Shown: positions 8,840 through 17,634 of the stretch, piece by piece | Position numbering within the stretch: the stretch's first letter is position 1 | How the letters are laid out: each line of letters starts with the position of its first letter | Origin: Nocardia brasiliensis ATCC 700358 | GTDB taxonomy: Bacteria; Actinomycetota; Actinomycetes; Mycobacteriales; Mycobacteriaceae | DNA length: 64,000 nucleotides | Assembly: GCF_000250675.2 (NCBI RefSeq) | Contig: NC_018681.1 | Location: 7,998,001-8,062,000, forward strand | Direction of reading: 5' to 3' | The notes under the pieces: generated by a model | What the model was told of the DNA's origin: nothing | Seen by the model: only the letters and a program-made list of their open reading frames with translations | Databases searched by the model: none | Translations under genes and position numbers: made by a program

Positions 8840-10027
8840 TCAGCCGAAGCAGGTGCCTTCGCCGCGATAGGTGGGCACGGTGGTGCGGCTGCCGTCGGCG
8901 TCGACGAGATGGATCCGATCGAAGCGTTCGCAGAGTTCGCCCGCCTTGGCGTGCCGGAACCAGACCCGGTCGCCGATCCGGAGTTCCGCGGCGCCGGCGA
9001 GCGGGGTCTGCACCTCGCCGGTGCCTTCGGCGCCGAGCAGCTTCAATCCGTTGGGCCACACCGGCTTCGGCGCCCGCGACGGTCCGGTGGGACCGGAGGC
9101 GATATAGCCGCCCGCGAAAACCGTGGCGATCGACGGCGTCGGCCGGCGCAGCACCGAGGTGGCGAAGAACAGCGCCGGGTGCGGCGTGAACGAACGGTAG
9201 TGGTCGAACAGCGTCGGCACGTAGAGCCCCGAGCCCGCGGTCACCTCGGTGACGTCCGGGTCCGCGATGCTGACCTCGATGGAACCGGTGCCGCCGCTGT
9301 TCACGATCTCCAGCTTGCCGGTCACCGAACGCACCGCGTCGAGTACGCGTCCACGGCGCTTGGTGATTTCGGCCGCCGACGCCCGTTTCATCAGGCGCAC
9401 CGCGACATTCGTGTCGGGCAGCCCCGCGATCTGTGCCTCGTAGGTCATCACGCCGACCACGTCGAAGCCGCGGCGCAGTGCTTCGGCCGCCAGCGCGGCG
9501 GCCTGCTCGGGGGTGCGGATCGGTGAGCGCCGCACACCCATGTGCACGGGGCCGATCCGCAGTGAGGCGTCGACATCGATGCAGACGCGCGGGCGCACCC
9601 GGTCGGTGCCGAGTGCGGCCCGGATGAGTGCCAACTGGGCGACATCGTCGATCATCAGCGTGATCGAGTCGCGGAGGGTGTCGTCGGCGGCGAGTTCGGC
9701 CAGCGCCGCCCGGTCGACGGTCGGATAGCCGAGCAGCACGTCGCGCGCGCCGCGACCGACCAGCCAGATGGCCTCGGGCAGCGAGTAGGACATGATGCCC
9801 GCGAACCCGCCGGCGGCGGTGAGGTCGGCGCCGAGTACCTCTTCGAGTACGGCGCGGCAGCGGACGGATTTGCTGGCGACCCGGATCGGGACGCCGCGTG
9901 CGCGCTGGACCAGGGCGGCGGCGTTCGCGCGCAGCGTGGCCAGATCGAGGGCGGCCAGCGGGGGGTCGAGCTCGGCGGTGGCCGCGTGCAGACGCGCGAA
10001 GGGTGTCGGGGCGCTCACAAAACCCAC
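8840..10027 (-). CDS. PLP-dependent amino acid deaminase/aldolase-like protein (alanine racemase N-terminal fold)
   Basis: This 395-residue protein belongs to the fold III PLP enzymes (alanine racemase / D-threonine aldolase / D-serine deaminase). The PLP lysine is K53 in VASKSVRC, followed by a TIM barrel with SGGTGS (phosphate-binding) and a C-terminal beta domain ending in the metal-site region (RHAKAGELCERF). Members act on D-amino acids in the cytosol; the exact substrate is not clear. GTG 10027 follows a GGTGG Shine-Dalgarno; a second GTG at 10018 is possible. It converges with the RecB-like gene with only 13 bp between stops, and is followed upstream by a small regulator-like gene on the same strand. 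Confidence 0.82.
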   Translation of the reverse strand: MGFVSAPTPFARLHAATAELDPPLAALDLATLRANAAALVQRARGVPIRVASKSVRCRAVLEEVLGADLTAAGGFAGIMSYSLPEAIWLVGRGARDVLLGYPTVDRAALAELAADDTLRDSITLMIDDVAQLALIRAALGTDRVRPRVCIDVDASLRIGPVHMGVRRSPIRTPEQAAALAAEALRRGFDVVGVMTYEAQIAGLPDTNVAVRLMKRASAAEITKRRGRVLDAVRSVTGKLEIVNSGGTGSIEVSIADPDVTEVTAGSGLYVPTLFDHYRSFTPHPALFFATSVLRRPTPSIATVFAGGYIASGPTGPSRAPKPVWPNGLKLLGAEGTGEVQTPLAGAAELRIGDRVWFRHAKAGELCERFDRIHLVDADGSRTTVPTYRGEGTCFG

Positions 10028-10058
10028 TCAACCACCAAACTGGTCAAACGTCCAGTAT

Positions 10059-10538
10059 CTAGACCTCGGCGGCCCGGGTGGCCAGACTGCTCACGAGATC
10101 GTCGAGCACTACCAGCATTGTCTCGTCATTGCAGTCGGCGAGCCAGCGCAACACGGTTCCCTGCAGCACCGAAACCGCGTAGGCGGCGATGGCCTCCACC
10201 GGTTCCAGCCACTGCGCACCCGAACGTTCGGCACACAGCTGCAGGAACGCGGCCACCTCGGTGTCCATCTCGCGGTACACCGCCGTCGCGGCCGGGTCGG
10301 CGAGGCAATCGGTCTGGGTATCCCAGCGCTCCCGCAGCGTCTGCACCGTCGCTTCGTACGCACGGACCTGCTTGCACGGTGCGGCCTTCACCAGCGGCCA
10401 GTACGCGCTCACACCGGCATGCAACAGCACCCGCAGCGCGCGTACACCGGAATGGTCCAGTGAGGCGGCCGCCTTTTCGACGGCCTCGCAGATGGTCGGC
10501 CGTAGCCGTACCTCCGCTATGTCTCCACGTACGCTCAA
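10059..10538 (-). CDS. Small TetR-like alpha-helical protein with unclear DNA-binding region
   Basis: This 159-residue protein starts at TTG 10538, supported by GAGGGAG ending 6 nt upstream. Residues from about 13 (TICEAVEKAAASLDHSGVRALRVLLHAGVSAYWPL) align in outline with the first helices of TetR regulators, but the turn that normally reads GVSxGxxYxHF is disturbed, and the protein is shorter than the usual 190-220 residues. The rest is all-helical with a WLADCNDETML segment like a TetR ligand domain. It may be a divergent regulator or a non-DNA-binding relative. It lies 31 bp upstream of the PLP enzyme gene and may be co-transcribed with it. Confidence 0.5.
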   Translation of the reverse strand: MSVRGDIAEVRLRPTICEAVEKAAASLDHSGVRALRVLLHAGVSAYWPLVKAAPCKQVRAYEATVQTLRERWDTQTDCLADPAATAVYREMDTEVAAFLQLCAERSGAQWLEPVEAIAAYAVSVLQGTVLRWLADCNDETMLVVLDDLVSSLATRAAEV

Positions 10539-10954
10539 CGACGACTCCCTCGGCGAAAAGAACTCGCGCACCCTCGTCGGCGCGACTCGCTGAACATGGC
10601 GGGCACTCCGCTGGAAATCCCAGGCTGCCCGGTCCAACGTTCATCAATGGTAGAGGGTTTTCGGGGTTTAAGAACAGGTTCAGTGGGGAATTCCAGACTG
10701 AAAGAATGTTTTGTTACCCAAACGGAATCGTAGGGGTACCCCCCTGCCCTGCGCCGAAAACCTTCTCTCGGGGTTACTCCCAGCCCTGCCCGGCCGGAAA
10801 GCAGACCGTTGTCTACTGTACTGGCGGGTACACGTGAGACCCGGCAGCTGTGGCCGATCACACAGGTGAACGGCACAAAACGGTCACCATCCCGTGGACA
10901 ACCCGATCCGGGAACGACACCCGCGCGACCCCGGCGGGCCGATAGCCTGGATCG
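10539..10954. promoter_or_regulatory. 416-bp divergent intergenic region between the TetR-like gene and ptpB
   Basis: No gene is apparent. The stretch is relatively AT-rich around 10640-10740. It contains a GGGGTACCCCC palindrome near 10735-10745 and an inverted repeat TGTAC-N6-GTACA (10817-10832) that could be a TetR-type operator. TAGCCT (10943-10948) lies 6 nt before the ptpB GTG and no Shine-Dalgarno is visible, so ptpB is probably leaderless. The regulator that might bind the repeat is not known. Confidence 0.4.
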
Positions 10955-11701
10955 GTGACTCTCTCGCCGCCTGCCGACCAGTACTTCATCTCCGGCACCT
11001 TCAATTTCCGCGACCTGGGCGGACTGCGCACCATCGACGGCGCCAAGGTGCGCCCCGGCGTGCTGTTGCGCTCGGCCCAGCTCACCGGACTCGACGAGGT
11101 CGGCCTGGCCACCCTGCGCGACCTGCGCGTCAGCGACGTGCACGACCTGCGCGGCGAGCGCGAGATCGACCACATCGGCCACGACCGGGTGCCCGAGAAC
11201 GTCCGGGTGACCGTCACGCCGTTCGACTCGCGAATGGCCGAGGCGCCCCCGCATCACGCCACCCCCGATTCGGCCTTCCGGCATATGCTCGAGGTCTATC
11301 GGATGTTCCCGGCGCTGCCCGAGGCGCACGCCGCGATCACCGCCATCGCCGAGTCGATCGTGCGCGGTGACGGCGCCGTGCTCGTGCACTGCGCCGCGGG
11401 CAAGGACCGCACCGGCTGGGCCGTGGCCACGCTGCTGCGCGCGGTCGGCGTGACCGAGGCCGACGTGCAGGCCGACTACCGGCTGAGCAACGGCGCCATC
11501 CCCGCGCTGCGCGCCATGATGACCACGAAACTGCTTGCCGGGGAAGAACTCTCGGTGGACTTGCTGGGCGTTCGCGACGAATACCTGAATATCGCGACCA
11601 ACTCGATGCATGAGCTGCACGGCGACGTGGACACCTACCTGACGACCGCGGGGATCACACCGGAACTGCGCACCCGGCTGCGCGACCGAATGCTGGAGTG
11701 A
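10955..11701 (+). CDS. ptpB: PtpB-type tyrosine/dual-specificity protein phosphatase
   Basis: This 248-residue protein has the phosphatase P-loop HCAAGKDRTG at residues 145-154 with nucleophile C146, and the K-D-R trio (150-152) that marks the MptpB family of actinobacterial phosphatases. The N-terminal NFRDLGGLRT motif is also typical. In M. tuberculosis PtpB is secreted, dephosphorylates phosphotyrosine and phosphoinositides and aids macrophage survival. No signal peptide is visible here, as in MptpB. A soil or opportunistic relative may use it differently. GTG 10955 lies 6 nt after TAGCCT. The following gene converges with 7 bp between stops. Confidence 0.9.
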   Translation: MTLSPPADQYFISGTFNFRDLGGLRTIDGAKVRPGVLLRSAQLTGLDEVGLATLRDLRVSDVHDLRGEREIDHIGHDRVPENVRVTVTPFDSRMAEAPPHHATPDSAFRHMLEVYRMFPALPEAHAAITAIAESIVRGDGAVLVHCAAGKDRTGWAVATLLRAVGVTEADVQADYRLSNGAIPALRAMMTTKLLAGEELSVDLLGVRDEYLNIATNSMHELHGDVDTYLTTAGITPELRTRLRDRMLE

Positions 11702-11708
11702 GGCGGGT

Positions 11709-12974
11709 TCATTCGTGCTGGGTCGCGCCGCGGCGCACCAGACCGTCCGCATCGATGGTGACCTGATCGCCGGTGTGGAACCAGGTTCCGGTGAAGCGGG
11801 CCGCGGTGGTCGTCGGGTCGTTCCAGTAGCGCGGGGTGACGTTCGGACCGCGGCAGAGCAGTTCCCCGTGACCCGCCTCGGCGCGCGGCCCGTACAGCGC
11901 CAATTCCGTACCGCCGAACGGGAATCCGAGCACCGAGTCGGTGTCGGCCGCGGCCAGCGAGTCGTCCAGGGCGAGGCCGATGCCGCTGGTCTCGGTGGCG
12001 CCCCAGACCGACCACTGCCGCGCGGCCGGGAACATGGTGCGTAATTCGGCGGCCAGATCGGCGGGGGTCGCGGGCGTGGCCGCGCGCTCGGCGCGATGGC
12101 CGGCCTTGCTGATCCGGGCGATGCCACCGGTGTCCAAGCCGTCGGCCCGCAGCGCGGCCAACTCGGGCAGCAGCCCCGCGAAGATCCGCGGCGTCGCCGA
12201 CACCATGTCGATCCGTTCGGCCACAATGGCTTCCGCGAGCCCGCGGCAGTCCCTGGCCAGCACGACGGTGCCGCCCACCGCGAAAGTGGGCAAGAGCTGG
12301 TCGACGCATCCGCTGGCGTGCGCCAGCGGCAGCAAGACCAGATTGCGCAGGCCGTCGGTCGGCAGATCGAGGGCCGACACCACCGAACGTATTGCCGACA
12401 GCAGGTTTTCGTTGGTCAGCTCCACGCCCTTGGGCGCGGTGGCCGGACACAGCGGGGTCCCGCTGGTGTAGCTGAGCAAGGCCAGATCACCCAGTGCCGC
12501 ACCGTCATCGATGAAGGCGGCTCCGTCGGGCAGGTCCGCGCCGCGGGCGATCTCGCGGCCGAGCACGAAATCCGCACTACTGTCGGCGATCACCTGTTCG
12601 GCCACCGCGTCCGGCAGGCCGTCGTGCACCAGCACCGGCACCGCACCGCTCAGCAGCGCGCCGAGGAAGGCCTGCACCCAGCGCACGCCCGCGGGCATGT
12701 GCACCGCGACCCGGTCGCCGTAGCCGATGCCGTGCTCCTGCAGCCCGCCCGCGATCCGCGAGGCCGAGTGCCACAGCTCGCGGTAGGTCATCCGCGGGCC
12801 ACCGATCTCGACCACGGCCTCGCGAGTGGAGAACGCGTGCACCTGTAGGTCGAGCAACTCGGTGAGCGCGGGGGTCAGATTGCCGTAGCGCAACACGCCG
12901 TCGGCGCCGCGCGCCAACGGCGTATCGCGCGCATGCGGACGGGAAAGGGGGTATTCGACGAGCAACTGCGACAT
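11709..12974 (-). CDS. AMP-binding (acyl-CoA synthetase-like) protein lacking the C-terminal domain
   Basis: This 421-residue adenylate-forming enzyme relative has a clear N-terminal domain (MTYRELWHSASRIAGGL, WGATE, WFHTGD near the end). Two features are odd. The P-loop, normally YTSGTTGxPKG, reads YTSGTPLCPATAPKG, with four extra residues. The protein also stops about ten residues after WFHTGD, so the hinge and the small C-terminal domain with the catalytic lysine are missing; full-length ANL enzymes have 500-600 residues. The ATG at 12974 has GGAGG upstream. It may be a decayed or regulatory homolog, or may adenylate without thioesterification. The minus-strand enoyl-CoA hydratase gene lies upstream, suggesting a lipid context. 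Confidence 0.8.
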   Translation of the reverse strand: MSQLLVEYPLSRPHARDTPLARGADGVLRYGNLTPALTELLDLQVHAFSTREAVVEIGGPRMTYRELWHSASRIAGGLQEHGIGYGDRVAVHMPAGVRWVQAFLGALLSGAVPVLVHDGLPDAVAEQVIADSSADFVLGREIARGADLPDGAAFIDDGAALGDLALLSYTSGTPLCPATAPKGVELTNENLLSAIRSVVSALDLPTDGLRNLVLLPLAHASGCVDQLLPTFAVGGTVVLARDCRGLAEAIVAERIDMVSATPRIFAGLLPELAALRADGLDTGGIARISKAGHRAERAATPATPADLAAELRTMFPAARQWSVWGATETSGIGLALDDSLAAADTDSVLGFPFGGTELALYGPRAEAGHGELLCRGPNVTPRYWNDPTTTAARFTGTWFHTGDQVTIDADGLVRRGATQHE

Positions 12975-13081
12975 CCGTCCTCCGCACGCCTCGAGTCAGC
13001 AGGCAAGTGCGACTATATGACGCGCGTCACAATTTCGCGGCGATAGGCGATGAACGTGTCCTGCTTGTCACCCCCTACCCG

Positions 13082-13876
13082 TCACCGCCCGGTGTAGGTC
13101 GCCTTGCCCGGCCCGACCTCGAGGAAGCTGCGCACCGCGCCTTTCAGGTCGGCGGTGTCGAACAGCGCGCCCGAAACCTCGGGGGTCACCGAATCCGCAT
13201 GCGCCACACCGCCGGAACGCCACGCCTCGATGATCTTCTTGGTCGCGGCGTGCGCGACGGTCGGGCCCTGGGCCAGCCGGTGGGTCAATTCCTTTGCCGC
13301 CGTGTCGACGTCGTCGTGCACCGCGTTCACCACGCCCCAGTCGGCCATGGTCGCCGCGTCGTACAGGTCGCCGGTCATCACGAATTCCCGTGCGCGCCCG
13401 GAACCGGCCCGCTCGGCCAGCCGCTGCGGGCCACCCATCGAGGGGGTCAGTCCGACAACGGTTTCCACCAGCCCGAACTTCGCCTTCGGCGCGGCCAGGA
13501 TGATGTCGCAGGCCAGCGCGATCTCGAAGGCGGCGGTCAGGGTCAGCCCGTGCGCGGCGAACACCACCGGACACGGCAGCGCCTCGAGCGGATGGATGAT
13601 CTGCGCGAACAGGGTGCGCCACAACTCAGCGCCCTGTTCGATGGACAACCCGTCGAAGACGTGCACGTCGACACCGCCGGACACCACCTTGCCCTCGGCG
13701 CGCAGCAGGACCGCGCGCGGCGGGTTCGCCGAGAGGTCGGCGATGTCCGCGATCAGGGCGTCGAGCATGGCCTGATCGAAGAGGTTCAGCGGCGGATGGG
13801 CCAGCGTCAGCGTGGCCACCTCCGCGCCGCCGTCGGTGCTCTGTCGTTCGAGGCGCGTGGCTTTGGTGTCTGTCAT
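13082..13876 (-). CDS. Enoyl-CoA hydratase/isomerase family protein
   Basis: This 264-residue crotonase-fold protein keeps both acidic residues of hydratases: one in TAAFEIALACD and one in GLVETVVGLTPSMGG. It also keeps the PxxGGPQRL element. The usual GGG of the oxyanion hole region is replaced by LTLTAAFE, and the CoA-binding A-x-G-x-D-v loop reads SGGVDVHVF. It probably hydrates or isomerises an acyl-CoA in fatty acid or sterol breakdown; the substrate is open. A TAGGCT hexamer (13888 to 13883) precedes the ATG by 6 nt, consistent with leaderless transcription. It is divergent from the GST-like gene (38 bp). Confidence 0.87.
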   Translation of the reverse strand: MTDTKATRLERQSTDGGAEVATLTLAHPPLNLFDQAMLDALIADIADLSANPPRAVLLRAEGKVVSGGVDVHVFDGLSIEQGAELWRTLFAQIIHPLEALPCPVVFAAHGLTLTAAFEIALACDIILAAPKAKFGLVETVVGLTPSMGGPQRLAERAGSGRAREFVMTGDLYDAATMADWGVVNAVHDDVDTAAKELTHRLAQGPTVAHAATKKIIEAWRSGGVAHADSVTPEVSGALFDTADLKGAVRSFLEVGPGKATYTGR

Positions 13877-13914
13877 GCCCTGAGCCTAAGACCAGAATCT
13901 GCCAGACTGTTCGG

Positions 13915-14937
13915 GTGACCAAGTCGGTGGAAAGCGGTTCCTACGTCGAACCTGGCGAGTTCAAGCGGGATACGAACTACATCACCACCCGGATCACGGC
14001 CGACGGCCGCGACGGCTACCCGGTCGAGCCGGGCCGCTACCGGCTGGTGGCGGCGCGGGCCTGCCCGTGGGCGAACCGGACGCTGATCGTGCGCAGGCTG
14101 CTCGGTCTCGAGGACGTGCTCTCGCTCGGACTGTGCGGCCCGACGCACGACAAGCTCAGCTGGACCTTCGATCTCGATCCCGGCGGGGTGGATCCGGTGC
14201 TCGGCATCCCCCGGCTGCGCGACGCCTACCTGGCCCGGTTCCCCGACTATCCGCGCGGCATCACCGTGCCCGCCGTGGTGGACGTGCCGACCGGGCAGGT
14301 GGTCACCAACGACTACGCGCAGATCACCCTGGACTTCTCCACCGAATGGACCGCGTTCCACCGCGACGGCGCGCCGCAGCTGTATCCGGAAGCGCTGCGC
14401 GCGGAGATCGACGAGGTGAGCCTCGCGGTGTTCCGCGACGTCAACAACGGGGTGTACCGCTGCGGCTTCGCGGGCGCGCAGGACGCCTACGAGACCGCCT
14501 ACGACCGGCTCTTCGCCCGCCTGGATTGGCTCACCGAACGGCTTGCGGCGCAACGCTATCTGGTCGGCGACACGATCACCGAGGCCGACGTGCGGCTGTT
14601 CACCACGCTGGTCCGGTTCGACCCGGTCTATCACGGGCACTTCAAATGCAATCGGTCCAAGCTGAGCGAAATGCCGGTGCTGTGGGCCTATGCGCGCGAC
14701 CTCTACCAGACCCCGGGATTCGGCGACACCATCGATTTCGCGCAGATCAAGGAGCATTACTACGTGGTGCATCGCGATATCAACCCGACCGGCATCGTGC
14801 CGAAGGGGCCGGACCTGGCGAACTGGCTGACCCCGCACGGCCGGGAAGCGTTGGGCGGAAGGCCTTTCGGCGACGGCACCCCGCCGCCCCCGCCCGCGCC
14901 GGCCGAACAGGTGCCCGCGGGGCACCAGCCGGACTGA
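13915..14937 (+). CDS. Glutathione S-transferase family / glutathionyl-hydroquinone reductase-like (YqjG/ECM4)
   Basis: This 340-residue protein has the thioredoxin-fold active site ACPWANRT with C50, and the long C-terminal helical domain with the Tyr-rich segment KEHYYVVHRDINP seen in glutathionyl-hydroquinone reductases. Those enzymes reduce thiol-conjugated hydroquinones in the cytosol. Actinobacteria of this group use mycothiol rather than glutathione, so the physiological thiol is probably mycothiol (inference). The start is GTG 13915. The C-terminal 20 residues are Pro/Ala-rich and not conserved in the family. A hairpin follows the stop codon. Confidence 0.88.
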   Translation: MTKSVESGSYVEPGEFKRDTNYITTRITADGRDGYPVEPGRYRLVAARACPWANRTLIVRRLLGLEDVLSLGLCGPTHDKLSWTFDLDPGGVDPVLGIPRLRDAYLARFPDYPRGITVPAVVDVPTGQVVTNDYAQITLDFSTEWTAFHRDGAPQLYPEALRAEIDEVSLAVFRDVNNGVYRCGFAGAQDAYETAYDRLFARLDWLTERLAAQRYLVGDTITEADVRLFTTLVRFDPVYHGHFKCNRSKLSEMPVLWAYARDLYQTPGFGDTIDFAQIKEHYYVVHRDINPTGIVPKGPDLANWLTPHGREALGGRPFGDGTPPPPPAPAEQVPAGHQPD

Positions 14938-14948
14938 CCCGGGCGAAT

Positions 14949-14970
14949 CGGATCGGCTGGAACCGATCCG
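14949..14970. terminator. Hairpin after the GST-like gene
   Basis: An 8-bp perfect stem (CGGATCGG at 14949-14956 pairing with CCGATCCG at 14963-14970, 6-nt loop) lies 11 bp after the stop codon. Its position suggests a terminator; there is no T-tract. Confidence 0.5.
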
Positions 14971-15084
14971 GCTGGGTACATCGTTGTCATGACGAGCTGA
15001 GGACTGTGGTCGCGGCGTCCGGCGGGCCGATCCGCCGGTGCCCTACAGTTTCAACCAGCAGACTGGAAGAGGAGGGTGCCGCCG

Positions 15085-15816
15085 ATGTTCAAAGGCGCGT
15101 TCGAGAAGACGGTGGTTCAGCTGCTCGATACGGGGTCTCGCCTGCAGGCCCCCGCGGTCGCCAAGTATGTCGATCGGATCCGGCGCGCCCATCCCGACGA
15201 AACCCCGGCGCAGGTCATCGCGCGGCTGGAGAACCAGTACCTGCTCGCGGTGACCGGCAGCGGCGGCGCGGTCGGCGCGACGGCCGCGGTGCCCGGGGTC
15301 GGCACGGTCGCGGCGGTCGCCGCGGTCAGCGCCGAGACCACGTTCTTCATGGAGGTCTCGGCCCTGTTCACGCTCGCGGTGGCGGCGGTGCACGGCATCT
15401 CGCCCGACGACAAGGAACAGCGCAGGGCACTGGTGCTCGCCGTCGTCCTGGGCGAGGGCGGCATGGAGATCGTGCAGAAGACCGTCGGCACCTCGGCGAA
15501 GAACTGGGGCACGGTGTTCGCGAACCGGATCCCCGGCCTCTCCTCCATGAACGACTCGCTGCTCAAGCGTTTCATCATCCGCTTCATCACCCGGCGCGCC
15601 GCGCTGATGGCGGGCAAGGTGGTGCCCGCGGGCATCGGCGCGGTGATCGGCGGGGTCGGCAACCGCGCGATGGGCAAATCCACGATCCAGAACGCGCGCA
15701 AGGCCTTCGGGCCCGCGCCGGTGGTCTGGCCCGCCGACCGGCACCTGGTCATCGATGCCGACCCGCTCACCGCGATCGACCCGGCCAAGCCGCAACCGCC
15801 GACGACGCCGCGGTGA
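15085..15816 (+). CDS. EcsC-like membrane-associated protein
   Basis: This 243-residue protein has a long Gly/Ala hydrophobic stretch (about residues 56-100, including GGAVGATAAVPGVGT), followed by a second hydrophobic region near 185-205. This is the pattern of EcsC-family proteins, whose function is poorly known but which often sit beside ABC transporter genes. ATG 15085 is chosen because AGGAGG (15070-15075) precedes it by 9 nt. Its stop overlaps the start of the ABC ATPase gene (GTGA), so the three genes 15085-17584 are one translationally coupled operon. Confidence 0.7.
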   Translation: MFKGAFEKTVVQLLDTGSRLQAPAVAKYVDRIRRAHPDETPAQVIARLENQYLLAVTGSGGAVGATAAVPGVGTVAAVAAVSAETTFFMEVSALFTLAVAAVHGISPDDKEQRRALVLAVVLGEGGMEIVQKTVGTSAKNWGTVFANRIPGLSSMNDSLLKRFIIRFITRRAALMAGKVVPAGIGAVIGGVGNRAMGKSTIQNARKAFGPAPVVWPADRHLVIDADPLTAIDPAKPQPPTTPR

Positions 15817-16805
15817 GCGCCGTGCGCCCACTCGCGTTCGCCGTCCGCGCGCTGACCAAGCGGTACGGGCTGGTCGCCGCGGTCGAGAACGTGAGCTTCA
15901 CCGTCCCGTCGGGCAGCACCGCCGCGCTGGTCGGCCCGCGCGGCGCGGGCAAGTCGACCATCGTCCGCATCCTGCTCGGATTGCTGGAGCCGACCTCGGG
16001 GACCGCGTCGATCGGTGGGCCCGGCACACACCGGTCCCCAGCAGGCGCGAGTTCCGCGCAGATCGCCGGCGGAGTCCTGGCACCGCGCGGGATACATCCG
16101 GGCCGGACCGCCCGCGATCACCTGTGGGTGTACGCGGCGGCCGTCGGCGTGCCGGACGCGCGGGTCTACGAGGTGCTCGACCTGGTCGGCCTCGGCACGG
16201 AAGCCGGGACCAAAGGCGCGGCGCTGTCGGCCGGGCAGCAGACCCGGCTGGCCTTGGCGACCGCCCTGCTCGCCGACCCGCCGCTGCTGGTCCTCGACGA
16301 GCCGATGGACGGCCTCGACGCGGCGGAACGCGGCTGGCTGCAAGACTTTCTGCGGCGGCACGCCCAGCGTGGCGGTAGTGCCGTGGTGACCAGCGAGAGC
16401 CTGGCCGCGGTGCTGCCGGGCGCCGACGAGGTGATCGTGCTGAACGCGGGCGCGGTGGTGTACGAGGGCAGCCCGGCCCGGCTGCGGCGCGGGCACCCCG
16501 ATCGGCTCGTCGTCGCCGCGTCCACCCCGATCGCGCTGGCCACCACGCTGGCCGCCCGTGGCTTCACCGACGCCGTGATCCGGCCCGACGGCAGGCTCGC
16601 CGTCGCGGAGGCCACCGAAACCGAGATCCGGGACGCGGCCGCCGCGGCGCAGGTGCGGCTGGACAGCGTCGTGCCCGACCTGATCCACCCCGACCGGGTG
16701 CTCGCCTCGTTGACCAGACCGCCGAGCCCGGCGCCCGCGCACTACCCGGGCCTGTCCGGTACCGCGGCCCCCACCCCGCCGATGCCCTACGGGATTCCAC
16801 GATGA
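15813..16805 (+). CDS. ABC transporter ATP-binding protein, H-loop histidine missing
   Basis: This 330-residue ATPase of ABC-2 type exporters has Walker A GPRGAGKST (41-49), signature LSAGQ (138-142) and Walker B VLDEP (160-164, catalytic Glu present). In this family the H-loop usually reads SSHLL; here it reads TSESL (193-197), so the switch histidine is absent. A Pro-rich tail of about 30 residues follows. The GTG overlaps the upstream stop and its own stop overlaps the permease ATG. It probably energises the membrane protein encoded next; the substrate is unknown. The missing histidine may slow or alter ATP hydrolysis (inference). Confidence 0.88.
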   Translation: MSAVRPLAFAVRALTKRYGLVAAVENVSFTVPSGSTAALVGPRGAGKSTIVRILLGLLEPTSGTASIGGPGTHRSPAGASSAQIAGGVLAPRGIHPGRTARDHLWVYAAAVGVPDARVYEVLDLVGLGTEAGTKGAALSAGQQTRLALATALLADPPLLVLDEPMDGLDAAERGWLQDFLRRHAQRGGSAVVTSESLAAVLPGADEVIVLNAGAVVYEGSPARLRRGHPDRLVVAASTPIALATTLAARGFTDAVIRPDGRLAVAEATETEIRDAAAAAQVRLDSVVPDLIHPDRVLASLTRPPSPAPAHYPGLSGTAAPTPPMPYGIPR

Positions 16806-17584
16806 TCATCACCCTGCCGCCCGACCTCGTTCCGTCCGTCAACTCCGAGGTCCGCAAGGTCGTCACGGCCGGGCCGAACCGGATCCTGGCGGGCCTGCCC
16901 CTGGCGCTGACGCTGATCGCCACGGTGGCCACGGCCCTGCTGGCGGGCAAACCGGATCCCAAGGGTGAACCCGTCACCGGCGCCGCGACCAACGGGCTGT
17001 ACGTCGGCCTCGCCGCGGTCACGCTGGCCGCCCTGGTGTTCGGGGTGCTCGGCAGCGGCGCGGAATTCCGGCACCACTCGATGCCGGTGACCGCGCTGTT
17101 CAGCGCGGACCGCGACCGGCTCGCCGTCGCGAAACTGGTCGTCACCGGCGTATGCGCGGCCCTCACCGCGCTGGCCGTGGAAGTGGTCGCGCTCGCGGCG
17201 CTGTTCGGCTTCGGGCGTGGCAAATTCCAGGCCGGCCTGGACTTGTTCGCGGTACTCGGGGGCGGGCTGCTCGCCGCGATCTGCTGGTCCCTGATCGGCG
17301 CCGGGCTCGGGTTGCTGCTGCGTTCGACGTCCACGGCGCTGCTCGCGGTGTTCGGCTGGCTGATCATCGTCGAACCGTTGGTCTGGGTGGTCGCGCACAG
17401 CCTCGGCATCGACGGGTTCGTCACGCTGCTGCCGGGTTCGGCCACCATCAGCACCATCGCTATCGGCTCCTTCGCCGACAACCCCTTCCTCGCCCCCGGT
17501 CCGGTCGGGGTGGTGGTCCTGCTGCTGTGGACCGCGGGCCTCGCCGGCGCGGGCTGGTGGGCGCTGCGCACGCGCGACCTCTGA
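16802..17584 (+). CDS. ABC-2 type transporter permease
   Basis: This 260-residue protein has six hydrophobic segments, including ILAGLPLALTLIATVATALL, a pair around 60-85 and a terminal GPVGVVVLLLWTAGLAGAG. This layout fits ABC-2 permeases. The ATG at 16802 overlaps the ATPase stop (ATGA). With the preceding ATPase and EcsC-like protein it forms an exporter unit of unknown cargo. Confidence 0.82.
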   Translation: MIITLPPDLVPSVNSEVRKVVTAGPNRILAGLPLALTLIATVATALLAGKPDPKGEPVTGAATNGLYVGLAAVTLAALVFGVLGSGAEFRHHSMPVTALFSADRDRLAVAKLVVTGVCAALTALAVEVVALAALFGFGRGKFQAGLDLFAVLGGGLLAAICWSLIGAGLGLLLRSTSTALLAVFGWLIIVEPLVWVVAHSLGIDGFVTLLPGSATISTIAIGSFADNPFLAPGPVGVVVLLLWTAGLAGAGWWALRTRDL

Positions 17585-17634
17585 CCCCGCCGGGAACAAC
17601 GACGTGTCGGTAGGCGTCGTTACCGTGGATGGCT

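Noticed and set aside
14067..15812. Long open frame upstream of and continuous with the ABC ATPase gene
   Set aside because: The first 580 codons run out of frame through the GST-like and EcsC-like genes and are Arg/Ala-rich. The real ATPase starts at GTG 15813 with a GTGA overlap.
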